Source: Saprospiraceae bacterium
Lineage (GTDB): Bacteria; Bacteroidota; Bacteroidia; Chitinophagales; Saprospiraceae
Assembly: GCA_020528935.1 (NCBI GenBank)
Contig: JAJDFU010000458.1
Location: 1-5,119, forward strand
DNA: 5,119 bases
Direction of reading: 5' to 3'
Under the pieces are notes generated by a model. It searched no databases, was not told the origin of the DNA, and was given only the letters and a program-made list of their open reading frames with translations. Positions 1-5,119 of the stretch are shown piece after piece (position 1 is the stretch's first letter; every line of letters starts with the position of its first letter). The position numbers and the translations under genes are program-made.

Positions 1-396
1 GTCCAGGTGCTTGGTCAGGCTGGAGGCAAAAAGCCCCCTGGAACTCGTACTCAGGGATGCCCCCAAAAAGTCCACGGCTTCGTCGATTTCGGCCTTGCTG
101 CGCTGGGTAGTACCCCGGCTGAGGAGCTCCCCGGCCATTTCGGACAGGCCGGCCTTTTCACCTTCCAGCATGGGCGGCACGTCCACGAAGACCTGCAGCG
201 ATACTTGCGGCAACTTGTGATTTTCCACTACGATCACCTTCAGGCCATTGTCCAGCTCAAACTCTTCGTACGCCCCGAACTCGATCGCCCGGGCTTTACC
301 CGCTTTGGGGGGCTCGGCGCGGAAATCCTCCTGAGCCTGCAACAAGGCAGGGCCGCTGAGCAGAAAACAAAACAACAATGCGAGAATCAATCTCAT
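1..396 (-). CDS. M16-family peptidase-like protein, inactive (non-zinc-binding) subunit, N-terminal part only
   Basis: The reading frame starts at ATG 396-394 and stays open for 132 codons to the left edge, so the C-terminal part is outside the window. Residues 1-22 (MRLILALLFC, then a hydrophobic stretch ending QAQ) look like a Sec signal peptide. Cys10 is not in a proper lipobox, so a soluble periplasmic protein is more likely than a lipoprotein. From about residue 40 the M16 start pattern FELDNGLKVIVVENHKLPQV is clear. Where active M16 enzymes carry HxxEH, this protein has G83-LSEMAGELL: the three zinc/catalytic positions are Glu86, Gly89 and Glu90. It is therefore expected to be proteolytically dead, like the non-catalytic partner in two-chain M16B enzymes. 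The intact M16 gene lies 64 bases upstream on the same strand, so an operon and a paired complex are likely (inference). No Shine-Dalgarno sequence precedes the start. The family call is firm; the exact substrate is unknown. Confidence 0.9.
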   Translation of the reverse strand, partial: MRLILALLFCFLLSGPALLQAQEDFRAEPPKAGKARAIEFGAYEEFELDNGLKVIVVENHKLPQVSLQVFVDVPPMLEGEKAGLSEMAGELLSRGTTQRSKAEIDEAVDFLGASLSTSSRGLFASSLTKHLD

Positions 397-460
397 GATA
401 AGGGATGATTTTTTTGGTCAATAGTTCAACAGATCGGCTTTCGGAAAAGGGCCAACGGCC

Positions 461-1780
461 TCAGGGCTGGCTGGGCTTGGGCAGATAGTACAGCACGACG
501 CGATTGTCGGTACTGAAATACTTTTTTGCGGCCCGCCGGATATCCTCGCGGGTGACGGCCATGTAGCGATCGATCTCCTTGTTGATGAGATCGGCATCGC
601 CGTAGTACATCTCGTAATTGGCCAGGCTTTCCGCCACGCCCACCACACGGGAATTTTCAGTCACGAAATCGGCTTCGATCTGATTGCGCAGCTTCTGGAA
701 TTCCCGCTCGGGAATGAGGGTTTCCTGCACTTTTTTGATCTCGGCATCCATGGCTTCTTCCAGGTCTTTGGTATCCACGCCCATATTGGCGATGCCGAAG
801 GCAATGGACAGGCCGGGATCCTCCATGGACAGGGGGAAGTTACCCGCAAACAGGGCTTTTTGCTGTTCGTCTACCAGGGACTTGTACAGGCGCGAGCTTT
901 CGCCCTGGGCCAGGAGCGTGCTGAACATATCCACCGCGTAGAAGTCCTTCGTGCCCTGGGCCGGAATGCGATAGGCCTGAATGACGGCCGGCAACTGGAT
1001 GTTGTCGAAAACCGTATCGCGGATCTCTCCCTTGAGCGGCGGCTCCTGGATATCGGGCCGGTACACGGGGCGTTCACCGCGGGGAATGGAACCGAAGTAC
1101 TTTTCGACCAGCTTTTTGGTTTCCGGTATATCGATGTCGCCGGCTATCGACAGGATGGCGTTGTTGGGTACATAGAAGGTCTCGTAGAAATTGACGTAGT
1201 CTTCCTCCGTGGCGGCATTCAGGTCCTTCATGTACCCGATCACCGGCCAGCGGTAGGGGTGTTCCTGGTAGGCCCTTTTGAAGACCTCCTCCAGTACGGA
1301 GCCGTAGGGCTGATTGTCGTAGCGCTGGCGGCGCTCTTCCTTCACCACTTCGCGCTGCGTCTCTATGCCTTTCTCTTCCACCTTGGCGTGGAGCATGCGC
1401 TCGGATTCCAGCCACAGCCCCATGGCCAGCTGGTTGGACGGCAGCACTTCAAAGTAAAACGTGCGGTCGTGGGTGGTATTGGCATTGAGGGTGCCGCCGG
1501 AGCGCTGCACGTACATGTCAAATTCGCCCCGGCCAATGTGCTCCGAGCCCTCAAAGAGCAGGTGCTCGAAGAAGTGGGCGAATCCGGTGCGATCCGGATC
1601 TTCATTCTTCGATCCGACGTGGTACATCACGCTCACAGCCACGATGGGTGTGCTTTTATCCTGGTGCAGGATGACTTTGAGCCCGTTGTCGAGCTCGTAT
1701 TTTTCAAAGGAGATCTTCCGCGCCTGGGAAAAGGCGGAAACGGTCAGGCACGAAAAGAGCAAAATGGGTATCCATCTCAT
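461..1780 (-). CDS. Secreted M16-family zinc metallopeptidase (insulinase/processing-peptidase type), catalytic subunit
   Basis: A complete 439-residue protein, the usual size for a single-repeat-pair M16B enzyme. Residues 1-20 form a Sec signal peptide, with likely cleavage after SAFSQA; Cys11 has Phe at -2 and is a poor lipobox. The N-terminal half carries the inverted zinc motif H69-F-F-E72-H73, with Glu149 in VVKEE as the expected third ligand, followed by the family pattern GGTLNANTTHDRT. The C-terminal half has the substrate-binding Arg/Tyr pair in GESSRLYKSL (Arg297, Tyr299). All residues needed for activity are present. M16 enzymes close like a clamshell around short or unfolded peptides, so degradation or maturation of periplasmic peptides is the likely role (family knowledge); the substrate cannot be read from sequence. 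The neighbouring downstream gene encodes an M16 protein lacking the zinc motif, the usual active/inactive pair. The start lacks a Shine-Dalgarno sequence, as is usual in Bacteroidota. Confidence 0.95.
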   Translation of the reverse strand: MRWIPILLFSCLTVSAFSQARKISFEKYELDNGLKVILHQDKSTPIVAVSVMYHVGSKNEDPDRTGFAHFFEHLLFEGSEHIGRGEFDMYVQRSGGTLNANTTHDRTFYFEVLPSNQLAMGLWLESERMLHAKVEEKGIETQREVVKEERRQRYDNQPYGSVLEEVFKRAYQEHPYRWPVIGYMKDLNAATEEDYVNFYETFYVPNNAILSIAGDIDIPETKKLVEKYFGSIPRGERPVYRPDIQEPPLKGEIRDTVFDNIQLPAVIQAYRIPAQGTKDFYAVDMFSTLLAQGESSRLYKSLVDEQQKALFAGNFPLSMEDPGLSIAFGIANMGVDTKDLEEAMDAEIKKVQETLIPEREFQKLRNQIEADFVTENSRVVGVAESLANYEMYYGDADLINKEIDRYMAVTREDIRRAAKKYFSTDNRVVLYYLPKPSQP

Positions 1781-1852
1781 GGGGTTCCGATTTTAATGTT
1801 GGACGAAAGGTAAGTAAATAACGCGTTTGGCGACCGCTCATTCGATCAGCGG

Positions 1853-1875
1853 CTGCATTTTGTCTATAAATGCAG
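1853..1875. repeat. Perfect 8-bp inverted repeat upstream of the M16 operon (operator candidate)
   Basis: Arms CTGCATTT (1853-1860) and AAATGCAG (1868-1875) are exact complements around a 7-base centre. The dyad lies 72 bases upstream of the M16 start and has no adjacent T-run, which suits a protein-binding site better than a terminator. The repeat is seen directly; any operator role is inference, and no regulator gene is nearby. Confidence 0.45.
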
Positions 1876-1950
1876 AACGACGCCCCTCCGCAAAGGTTTG
1901 CACAGAGACGCCGATCGGGTGATGCGCGAAAGAAACCGGATGGACCGCGA

Positions 1951-1964
1951 TCCCGAAAGCGGGA
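1951..1964. repeat. Short 5-bp stem-loop in the intergenic gap
   Basis: TCCCG (1951-1955) pairs exactly with CGGGA (1960-1964) around a 4-base loop, AAAG. It lies 15 bases from the 1980-1999 hairpin, so the two could stack in the 3' end of the YkuK-like transcript. It is short and could be chance in GC-rich DNA. Confidence 0.3.
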
Positions 1965-1979
1965 GGGTACAGATGGAAG

Positions 1980-1999
1980 GCCAAGGCGAATGCCTTGGC
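1980..1999 (-). repeat. Perfect 8-bp hairpin just downstream of the YkuK-like gene (possible 3'-end structure)
   Basis: GCCAAGGC (1980-1987) and GCCTTGGC (1992-1999) are exact complements around a 4-base loop. On the minus strand the hairpin begins 36 bases after the YkuK-like stop codon, where a 3'-end structure would be expected. The bases that follow on that strand (CTTCCATCTG) are pyrimidine-rich but not a true U-tract, so intrinsic termination is uncertain; it could instead protect the mRNA 3' end. Confidence 0.5.
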
Positions 2000-2035
2000 A
2001 AGACGGCGGAACGAGCAGGCGGAGCAGCCGCGTCC

Positions 2036-2506
2036 TTACACCACCTTGTCGGCGCAGTAGGAGCTCGCAAAGGCATCGGGCTTGGCCTTGAATACAAAGC
2101 CCATACCCAGGATGTAGCCCATAGCTTCCTTGAGCGCCAGGTTGGACTGGAAGTGGGGGTCCGTGTTGATGTCGGCATGCACTTCCAGCTCCACATCGTG
2201 CTTGTCCAGCAAGTCGCACAGCATGTAGGCGATCTCCACCGATTTGGAAACCTCCAGGATCATGCGCTCGCGAATGCCCATCTTCTTCACCATCTTGGTG
2301 TTGTTGATGAACATGAAACCGCCTTTCTTCTCCCGTAAAAAAACGATGACCGTGGCAAATTCCACCACGGCCCCGCGCACCTGAGAGTCAGACCCGATGC
2401 ACACCTTGATCCGGTGGCCCCGGCCCAGCTCCTCGACGAGGGTTTTTTCGACGGCTTCCTTGATGGGCAGTTCAATTCGCTGGCCATTTAGTCTTCGCCA
2501 GTTCAT
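2036..2506 (-). CDS. YkuK-like protein with RNase H-like fold (DUF458 family)
   Basis: A complete 156-residue protein, about the normal length for the DUF458/YkuK family (named from Bacillus YkuK). The family signature runs through the whole chain: GSDSQ with Asp40, the strand FATVIVFLRE (50-59), RMILEV with Glu85, VHADIN with Asp112, GYILGMGF (130-137) and KPDAFASS with Asp144. The spaced acidic residues in an RNase H-like fold suggest a metal-dependent nuclease-type site, but I know of no established substrate for the family, so the cellular role stays open. There is no signal peptide, so it should be cytoplasmic. The chosen ATG sits a few residues before the family core; an ATG seven bases upstream is in another frame. 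No Shine-Dalgarno sequence is visible. It is on the same strand as the M16 pair, but the 255-base gap argues for separate transcription. Confidence 0.92.
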   Translation of the reverse strand: MNWRRLNGQRIELPIKEAVEKTLVEELGRGHRIKVCIGSDSQVRGAVVEFATVIVFLREKKGGFMFINNTKMVKKMGIRERMILEVSKSVEIAYMLCDLLDKHDVELEVHADINTDPHFQSNLALKEAMGYILGMGFVFKAKPDAFASSYCADKVV

Positions 2507-2570
2507 AGGTCATTGGGTTAGTACACCTAAAAATAAGGCTTCCTTCAGCCAAATTCTCTACGGAATTCTA

Positions 2571-2602
2571 CAAATAAACCAAAATTAACGGTGGTTTAAC
2601 AA
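2571..2602 (-). promoter_or_regulatory. Candidate Bacteroidota-type promoter for the YkuK-like gene
   Basis: Read on the minus strand, TTG (2602-2600) is followed after 21 bases by TTTATTTG (2578-2571). This fits the Bacteroidota primary sigma pattern of a -33 TTG and a -7 TAnnTTTG with one mismatch, at the usual spacing of about 19-21 bases. Transcription would start near 2564, giving a leader of roughly 58 bases before the ATG at 2506. A perfect dyad (2575-2598) lies across the element. The match is imperfect and a single weak motif can occur by chance. Confidence 0.35.
2575..2598. repeat. Perfect 7-bp inverted repeat overlapping the promoter candidate
   Basis: TAAACCA (2575-2581) and TGGTTTA (2592-2598) are exact complements separated by 10 AT-rich bases. 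The centre-to-centre distance of the arms is 17 bases, and they lie over and between the proposed -7 and -33 elements, where a dimeric repressor could block transcription. On the plus strand the same bases could form a hairpin upstream of the terminator structure. The repeat is seen directly; function is inference. Confidence 0.4.
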
Positions 2603-2609
2603 GCCGTAT

Positions 2610-2633
2610 AACTTCCCGCCAGGGCGGAAAGTT
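2610..2633 (+). promoter_or_regulatory. Alternative (anti-terminator-like) hairpin overlapping the terminator
   Basis: AACTT (2610-2614) pairs with AAGTT (2629-2633), and CCGC (2616-2619) pairs with GCGG (2624-2627), with one C/A mismatch between the two blocks and a 4-base loop. Its 3' arm (2624-2633) uses the same bases as the 5' arm of the terminator hairpin (2626-2634), so an RNA could form one or the other but not both. This is the geometry of transcription attenuators. No ligand-binding domain is recognisable. Confidence 0.35.
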
Positions 2634-2662
2634 CCCGCGGGCTTTCCTATTTTTTCCTTTTT
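2626..2662 (+). terminator. Intrinsic terminator on the plus strand with no upstream gene
   Basis: GGAAAGTTC (2626-2634) pairs with GGGCTTTCC (2639-2647) in a 9-bp stem with two G-U pairs and a CCGC loop, followed at once by TATTTTTTCCTTTTT (2648-2662). This is a good rho-independent terminator for plus-strand RNA; on the minus strand no T-run follows. No plus-strand gene ends before it in the window, because the DNA to its left is the divergent YkuK-like gene. It may end a small RNA starting in 2507-2620, act as an attenuator in a long leader of the cyclotransferase gene, or stop antisense transcription. Confidence 0.6.
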
Positions 2663-2914
2663 GCGGCTCGCAAATGCAATGTTGGGATTAATGATCCGGA
2701 AAAGAACAACCGGGTTTTGAGGACAAGCTGCCTGCCAGGCTTTCGGCAGATGAACGGCAAGCGGGAATGTCGTATGTTCCAGGAGCATGAAAACCGGGAA
2801 TACGCGCTGATACCGCTCCCATGTGGGTTAATCGACCCCGTGCGGAAGCGGTGTACGAGCTTTTATTTTTTTCACGGTGCAAGACCTCCGCGACTTTGCC
2901 GTGTACAGCAAAAC

Positions 2915-2922
2915 GATATTTG
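2915..2922 (+). promoter_or_regulatory. Weak -7-like element just before the cyclotransferase gene
   Basis: GATATTTG differs from the Bacteroidota -7 pattern TAnnTTTG at one defined base. A TTTG at 2895-2898 could be the -33 part, but the 16-base gap is shorter than usual. If used, transcription would start within a few bases of the ATG at 2930, giving an almost leaderless mRNA. Low confidence. Confidence 0.2.
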
Positions 2923-2929
2923 GCACTTT

Positions 2930-3379
2930 ATGACGCCCTGCATACTGTTTACCTACGGCAGCCTGCTCAGCGAATATCCCAGCGCCCTCAGCCGGGAGAT
3001 CCACCGCGCCTGCGGCCTGTTGGGTCCGGCCCGCATCGCCGGCCATCTGCTCGACCTGGGGCAGTACCCGGCCCTGGTGTACGATCCGCAGGCCGAAGGG
3101 CGGGTAGAAGGCGAATTGCTGGACCTGAAGGCGGACGAGCAACTGCTGGCCTTCCTGGACGCCTACGAGGGCTACGATCCCCGGCTGCCGCCCGGGGAGA
3201 ACCTCTACCAGCGCAGGCGGCTTCCGGTAGAGCAGGCGGGCGGGCAGGCGCCTATCGAGGCCTGGGTGTACGTGTGGCAGGGCCCCTCCGATGCCTACCC
3301 GCGCATTCCCCATTCGAATTACCTGGACTATTTTTGGAGACATGAGAACCACCGCCGTTTTGCCCGCCGGCCGCATTAG
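2930..3379 (+). CDS. Gamma-glutamylcyclotransferase-like (AIG2/GGCT-fold) protein
   Basis: A complete 149-residue protein, typical in length for the small bacterial members of this fold. The N-terminus LFTYGSLLSEYP (6-17) is the glycine-containing substrate-binding loop of the family, GELLDL (61-66) is the core strand, and LDAYEGYD carries the expected catalytic acid Glu80. Such enzymes release 5-oxoproline from gamma-glutamyl amino compounds; the bacterial substrate here is not known, and some homologues cleave related gamma-glutamylamine bonds. The frame is open from 2717, but the extra 71 residues carry no family similarity and the family starts only a few residues before FTYGSL, so ATG 2930 is chosen. 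No signal peptide, so cytoplasmic. Its last 38 bases overlap the start of the DUF255 lipoprotein gene in another frame, implying cotranscription and perhaps coupled translation. Confidence 0.88.
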   Translation: MTPCILFTYGSLLSEYPSALSREIHRACGLLGPARIAGHLLDLGQYPALVYDPQAEGRVEGELLDLKADEQLLAFLDAYEGYDPRLPPGENLYQRRRLPVEQAGGQAPIEAWVYVWQGPSDAYPRIPHSNYLDYFWRHENHRRFARRPH

Positions 3380-5119
3380 GGTCTTCACGGGGTTCTTCCT
3401 GCTGATCCTGGCGGCTTGTACGCCCGGGCCGGACCGGAAGAAGCCCGCAGCGCCCAACCGGCTCATCCACGAGCGCAGCCCCTACCTCCTGCAACACGCC
3501 CACAACCCCGTGGACTGGTATCCCTGGGGCGAGGAGGCCCTGGAGCGGGCCCGGGCACAGGATCGCCTTCTCCTCATCAGCATCGGCTATGCAGCCTGCC
3601 ACTGGTGCCACGTCATGGAGCGGGAATCCTTCAGCGATACGGCCATCGCGCGGCTGATGAACACCCATTTCGTACCCATAAAGGTAGACCGCGAGGAGCG
3701 CCCCGATGTGGATGCCGTGTACATGGAAGCCTGCCGGCTGACCAGTAAAGGCGGTTGCGGCTGGCCGCTGAACGCCATCGCCCTGCCCGACGGGCGGCCG
3801 GTCTGGACGGGCACCTACTTTGCCCCGGAAGACTGGCGGGCCGTACTCGAATATTTCCGGGATGCCTGGCCGGCCGAGCGAGCGGACATGGAGGTCTTTG
3901 CCGGACGCCTGACCCAGGCCATGCAGCCGGAGCCCCTGGCCCCGCTGCCGCCCGGCCCGTCCTGGCCTCGCCCGACCGCCGGCGAAGCCGTATCCCGGCT
4001 CCTCGGGAACTGGGATATGACTTTCGGCGGCCGGGCCGGTGTGCCCAAGTTTCCCATGCCCGACCAGCTCCGCCTGCTGCTCCACTACCACGGCCTCACC
4101 GGCGATGCCGGCGCCCTGGATGCCCTGCTGATCAGCCTGAACCACATGGCCCGCGGCAGCCTGTACGACCAGCTCGGGGGCGGCTTCGCCCGCTATGCCA
4201 CCGATGCGCAATGGCGCGTGCCGCATTTCGAAAAAATGCTGTACGACAACGCCCAACTGCTGAGCATTTACGCCCGCAGCTGGCAATACACCGGCGAGGG
4301 GCCCTACCGAACAGTGGTCCGGGGCATCCTGGACTGGCTGGAGCGGGAGATGCACATCGATGGCGGGGGCTATGCCTCTTCGCAGGACGCCGACAGCGAG
4401 GCGGGCGAAGGGCGCTACTACAGCTGGCGCCTGCAGGAAGTGCGCGCCCTGCTGGGCGAAGAGGCCCCCCTGTTCGAGGCCTACTACAAGCTCACGGAAG
4501 AAGGAAACTGGGAGGCGGGGCAGAACCTCCTGTACCGGAGCGCTGCGCTCAGCCGCATTGCGGATTCTCTGGGGCTGCCGGCCGATACGGCCCGGGCCCG
4601 GCTTGCCCGCGGCCGCGCCTTGCTGCTGCGCGCACGGCAGGAGCGCAGCCCGCCGGCCCGCGACGACAAGATCATTACCGCCTGGAATGCCCTGCTGATC
4701 AGCGGCCTGGCCGATGCCTATCGCGCCCTGGGCGATCCGGAAGTTCGGGAAAAAGCCCGGACGCTGGGCCGCTTCCTGATTGAGCAGCAAAAGCGCCCCG
4801 ACGGCGGCCTGTACCGCATCCGCAAGGACGGTGAAACGGGCGGAGCGGCTTTTCTGGACGATTACGCCTTCCTGGCGCAGGCCTGCCTGGACCTCTACGA
4901 TATCACCTTCGAGGCGCATTGGCTGCCCGAAGCCCGCCGGCTGACCGACTACGCGCTGGATCACTTCGCTGCTCCGGAAGGCGCATTTCCCAACTACAGC
5001 TCCGAAGCGCAGGCCCCACAGGTAATGCACACCGGACAAACGGAGGCCCGCCGGCCGCCTTCCTCCCATGCCCTGCCGCCCCGACCCCCCCTTCCCCCTG
5101 GACCCCCCCCGGACCAACA
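3342..5119 (+). CDS. DUF255 thioredoxin-domain lipoprotein (YyaL/SPATA20 family), C-terminus beyond the window
   Basis: The frame runs without interruption for 592 codons from ATG 3342 to the right edge; family members are usually near 680-700 residues. Residues 1-26 form a lipoprotein signal: basic N-region, hydrophobic FTGFFLLILAA, then lipobox LAAC with Cys26. The DUF255 thioredoxin-fold domain spans about 38-195: SPYLLQHAHNPVDWYPW (46-62), the CHWC motif (Cys86, Cys89), MERESF, KVDREERPDVD (114-124) and GWPLN. From about 215 follows the alpha/alpha-barrel region resembling sugar epimerases: LYDQLGGGFARYATD, PHFEKMLYDNAQL (294-306), SSQDADSEAGEG and DDKIITAWNALL. YyaL/SPATA20 has no settled function; a thiol-redox role plus a carbohydrate-type binding site is inferred. 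The lipid anchor places it outside the cytoplasm, as in other Bacteroidota members. An extra cysteine (Cys139 in GGCGWPL) is notable. GGAG lies just upstream of the start. The last ~25 residues are unreliable. Confidence 0.92.
   Translation, partial: MRTTAVLPAGRIRVFTGFFLLILAACTPGPDRKKPAAPNRLIHERSPYLLQHAHNPVDWYPWGEEALERARAQDRLLLISIGYAACHWCHVMERESFSDTAIARLMNTHFVPIKVDREERPDVDAVYMEACRLTSKGGCGWPLNAIALPDGRPVWTGTYFAPEDWRAVLEYFRDAWPAERADMEVFAGRLTQAMQPEPLAPLPPGPSWPRPTAGEAVSRLLGNWDMTFGGRAGVPKFPMPDQLRLLLHYHGLTGDAGALDALLISLNHMARGSLYDQLGGGFARYATDAQWRVPHFEKMLYDNAQLLSIYARSWQYTGEGPYRTVVRGILDWLEREMHIDGGGYASSQDADSEAGEGRYYSWRLQEVRALLGEEAPLFEAYYKLTEEGNWEAGQNLLYRSAALSRIADSLGLPADTARARLARGRALLLRARQERSPPARDDKIITAWNALLISGLADAYRALGDPEVREKARTLGRFLIEQQKRPDGGLYRIRKDGETGGAAFLDDYAFLAQACLDLYDITFEAHWLPEARRLTDYALDHFAAPEGAFPNYSSEAQAPQVMHTGQTEARRPPSSHALPPRPPLPPGPPPDQ
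5045..5119. other. C-rich, probably low-quality sequence at the right edge
   Basis: Composition changes abruptly: C makes up well over half of the bases, with homopolymers C7 at 5085-5091, C5 at 5094-5098 and C8 at 5103-5110. The DUF255 frame stays open but its product becomes a Pro/Arg-rich string (residues ~571-592). Here the family normally has a segment like IPSSNA, of which PPSSHAL looks like a damaged copy. This fits sequencing or assembly error at a contig end better than biology. Confidence 0.6.

Larger units (their letters stand above)
1805..2035. other. Intergenic gap between the YkuK-like gene and the M16 operon, rich in inverted repeats
   Basis: No convincing gene lies in this 255-base gap (1781-2035). 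The minus frame of the upstream gene stays open for 65 codons past its TAA to a TGA at 1840-1838, but there is no start codon near its beginning and the peptide resembles no family I know. The gap holds perfect dyads at 1853-1875, 1951-1964 and 1980-1999. None is followed by a T-run on either strand, so none is a textbook intrinsic terminator. The M16 promoter probably lies here, but no full -33/-7 pair could be identified. Confidence 0.5.
2507..2929. other. 423-base gene-free divergent regulatory region
   Basis: This stretch separates the minus-strand YkuK-like gene from the plus-strand cyclotransferase gene. Open frames exist in it but none looks like a protein family. Near the left end, 2507-2650 is AT-rich and holds a minus-strand promoter candidate, a 7-bp dyad, and a plus-strand terminator-like hairpin with an overlapping alternative fold. 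From about 2663 to 2929 I see only small, weak inverted repeats, for example CTGCC 2729-2733 with GGCAG 2746-2750, and a T-rich patch at 2864-2874 with no good hairpin before it. Confidence 0.6.

Noticed and set aside
1805..1812. A -7-like box (TACCTTTC on the minus strand) 24 bases before the M16 start
   Set aside because: One mismatch to TAnnTTTG, but no TTG at the right distance upstream, so too weak to list as a promoter.
860..1813. A 317-codon open frame on the plus strand
   Set aside because: It is antisense to the M16 catalytic gene, which has all its active-site motifs; the plus-strand product resembles no family.
1980..1999. Hairpin as a definite intrinsic terminator of the YkuK-like gene
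   Set aside because: No U-tract follows on the minus strand; kept only as an inverted repeat.
1898..2338. A 146-codon plus-strand frame covering the gap and the YkuK-like gene
   Set aside because: Most of it is antisense to the well-supported YkuK-like gene, and the part in the gap shows no family pattern.
2840..2874. T-rich patch (TTTTATTTTTTT) that could end a terminator
   Set aside because: The preceding bases form only a 3-bp stem with a large loop, not a stable hairpin next to the T-run.
2717..2929. A 71-residue N-terminal extension of the cyclotransferase
   Set aside because: The family begins a few residues before FTYGSL; the extension is Arg/Cys-rich with no recognisable domain, so ATG 2930 is preferred.
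3252..5117. A 621-codon open frame on the minus strand
   Set aside because: It lies opposite the DUF255 lipoprotein gene, whose motifs are unmistakable. Long antisense frames are common opposite GC-rich genes, and its low-complexity Gly/Ala/Arg/Val content fits a shadow.

Overview
The window looks like chromosomal DNA from a GC-rich member of the Bacteroidota, perhaps a Saprospiria- or Cytophagia-like lineage. This is inferred from three things. The gene set is typical of that phylum: a secreted M16 peptidase pair, a YkuK-like RNase H-fold protein, and a DUF255 protein carrying a lipoprotein signal. Four of the five genes have no convincing Shine-Dalgarno sequence. One promoter candidate fits the Bacteroidota -33/-7 pattern. 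There are no mobile elements, tRNA, rRNA or CRISPR arrays.

The left half is on the minus strand. Read in the direction of transcription it holds a YkuK/DUF458-family protein (2506-2036), a 255-base gap with several perfect inverted repeats, a catalytically intact secreted M16 zinc peptidase (1780-461), and, 64 bases further on, the N-terminal 132 residues of a second M16 protein that has lost the zinc motif and runs off the left edge (396-1). The last two form a classic active/inactive M16 pair, probably cotranscribed and working as a heterodimer or cooperating pair in the periplasm.

The right half is on the plus strand. It holds a gamma-glutamylcyclotransferase-like protein (2930-3379), overlapped by 38 bases by a large DUF255 thioredoxin-fold lipoprotein (3342 to the right edge, incomplete). 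The overlap suggests one translationally linked transcript.

The two halves diverge from a 423-base gene-free stretch (2507-2929). This holds a promoter candidate for the minus-strand gene and, on the plus strand, a strong intrinsic-terminator structure at 2626-2662. No gene ends upstream of that terminator, and its 5' arm is shared with an alternative hairpin. That arrangement looks like an attenuator or the end of a small RNA, and it is the most interesting feature here.

The last ~75 bases are extremely C-rich and turn a conserved protein into a Pro/Arg string, which looks like poor sequence at a contig end. I found no evidence of a wholly new multi-gene system.
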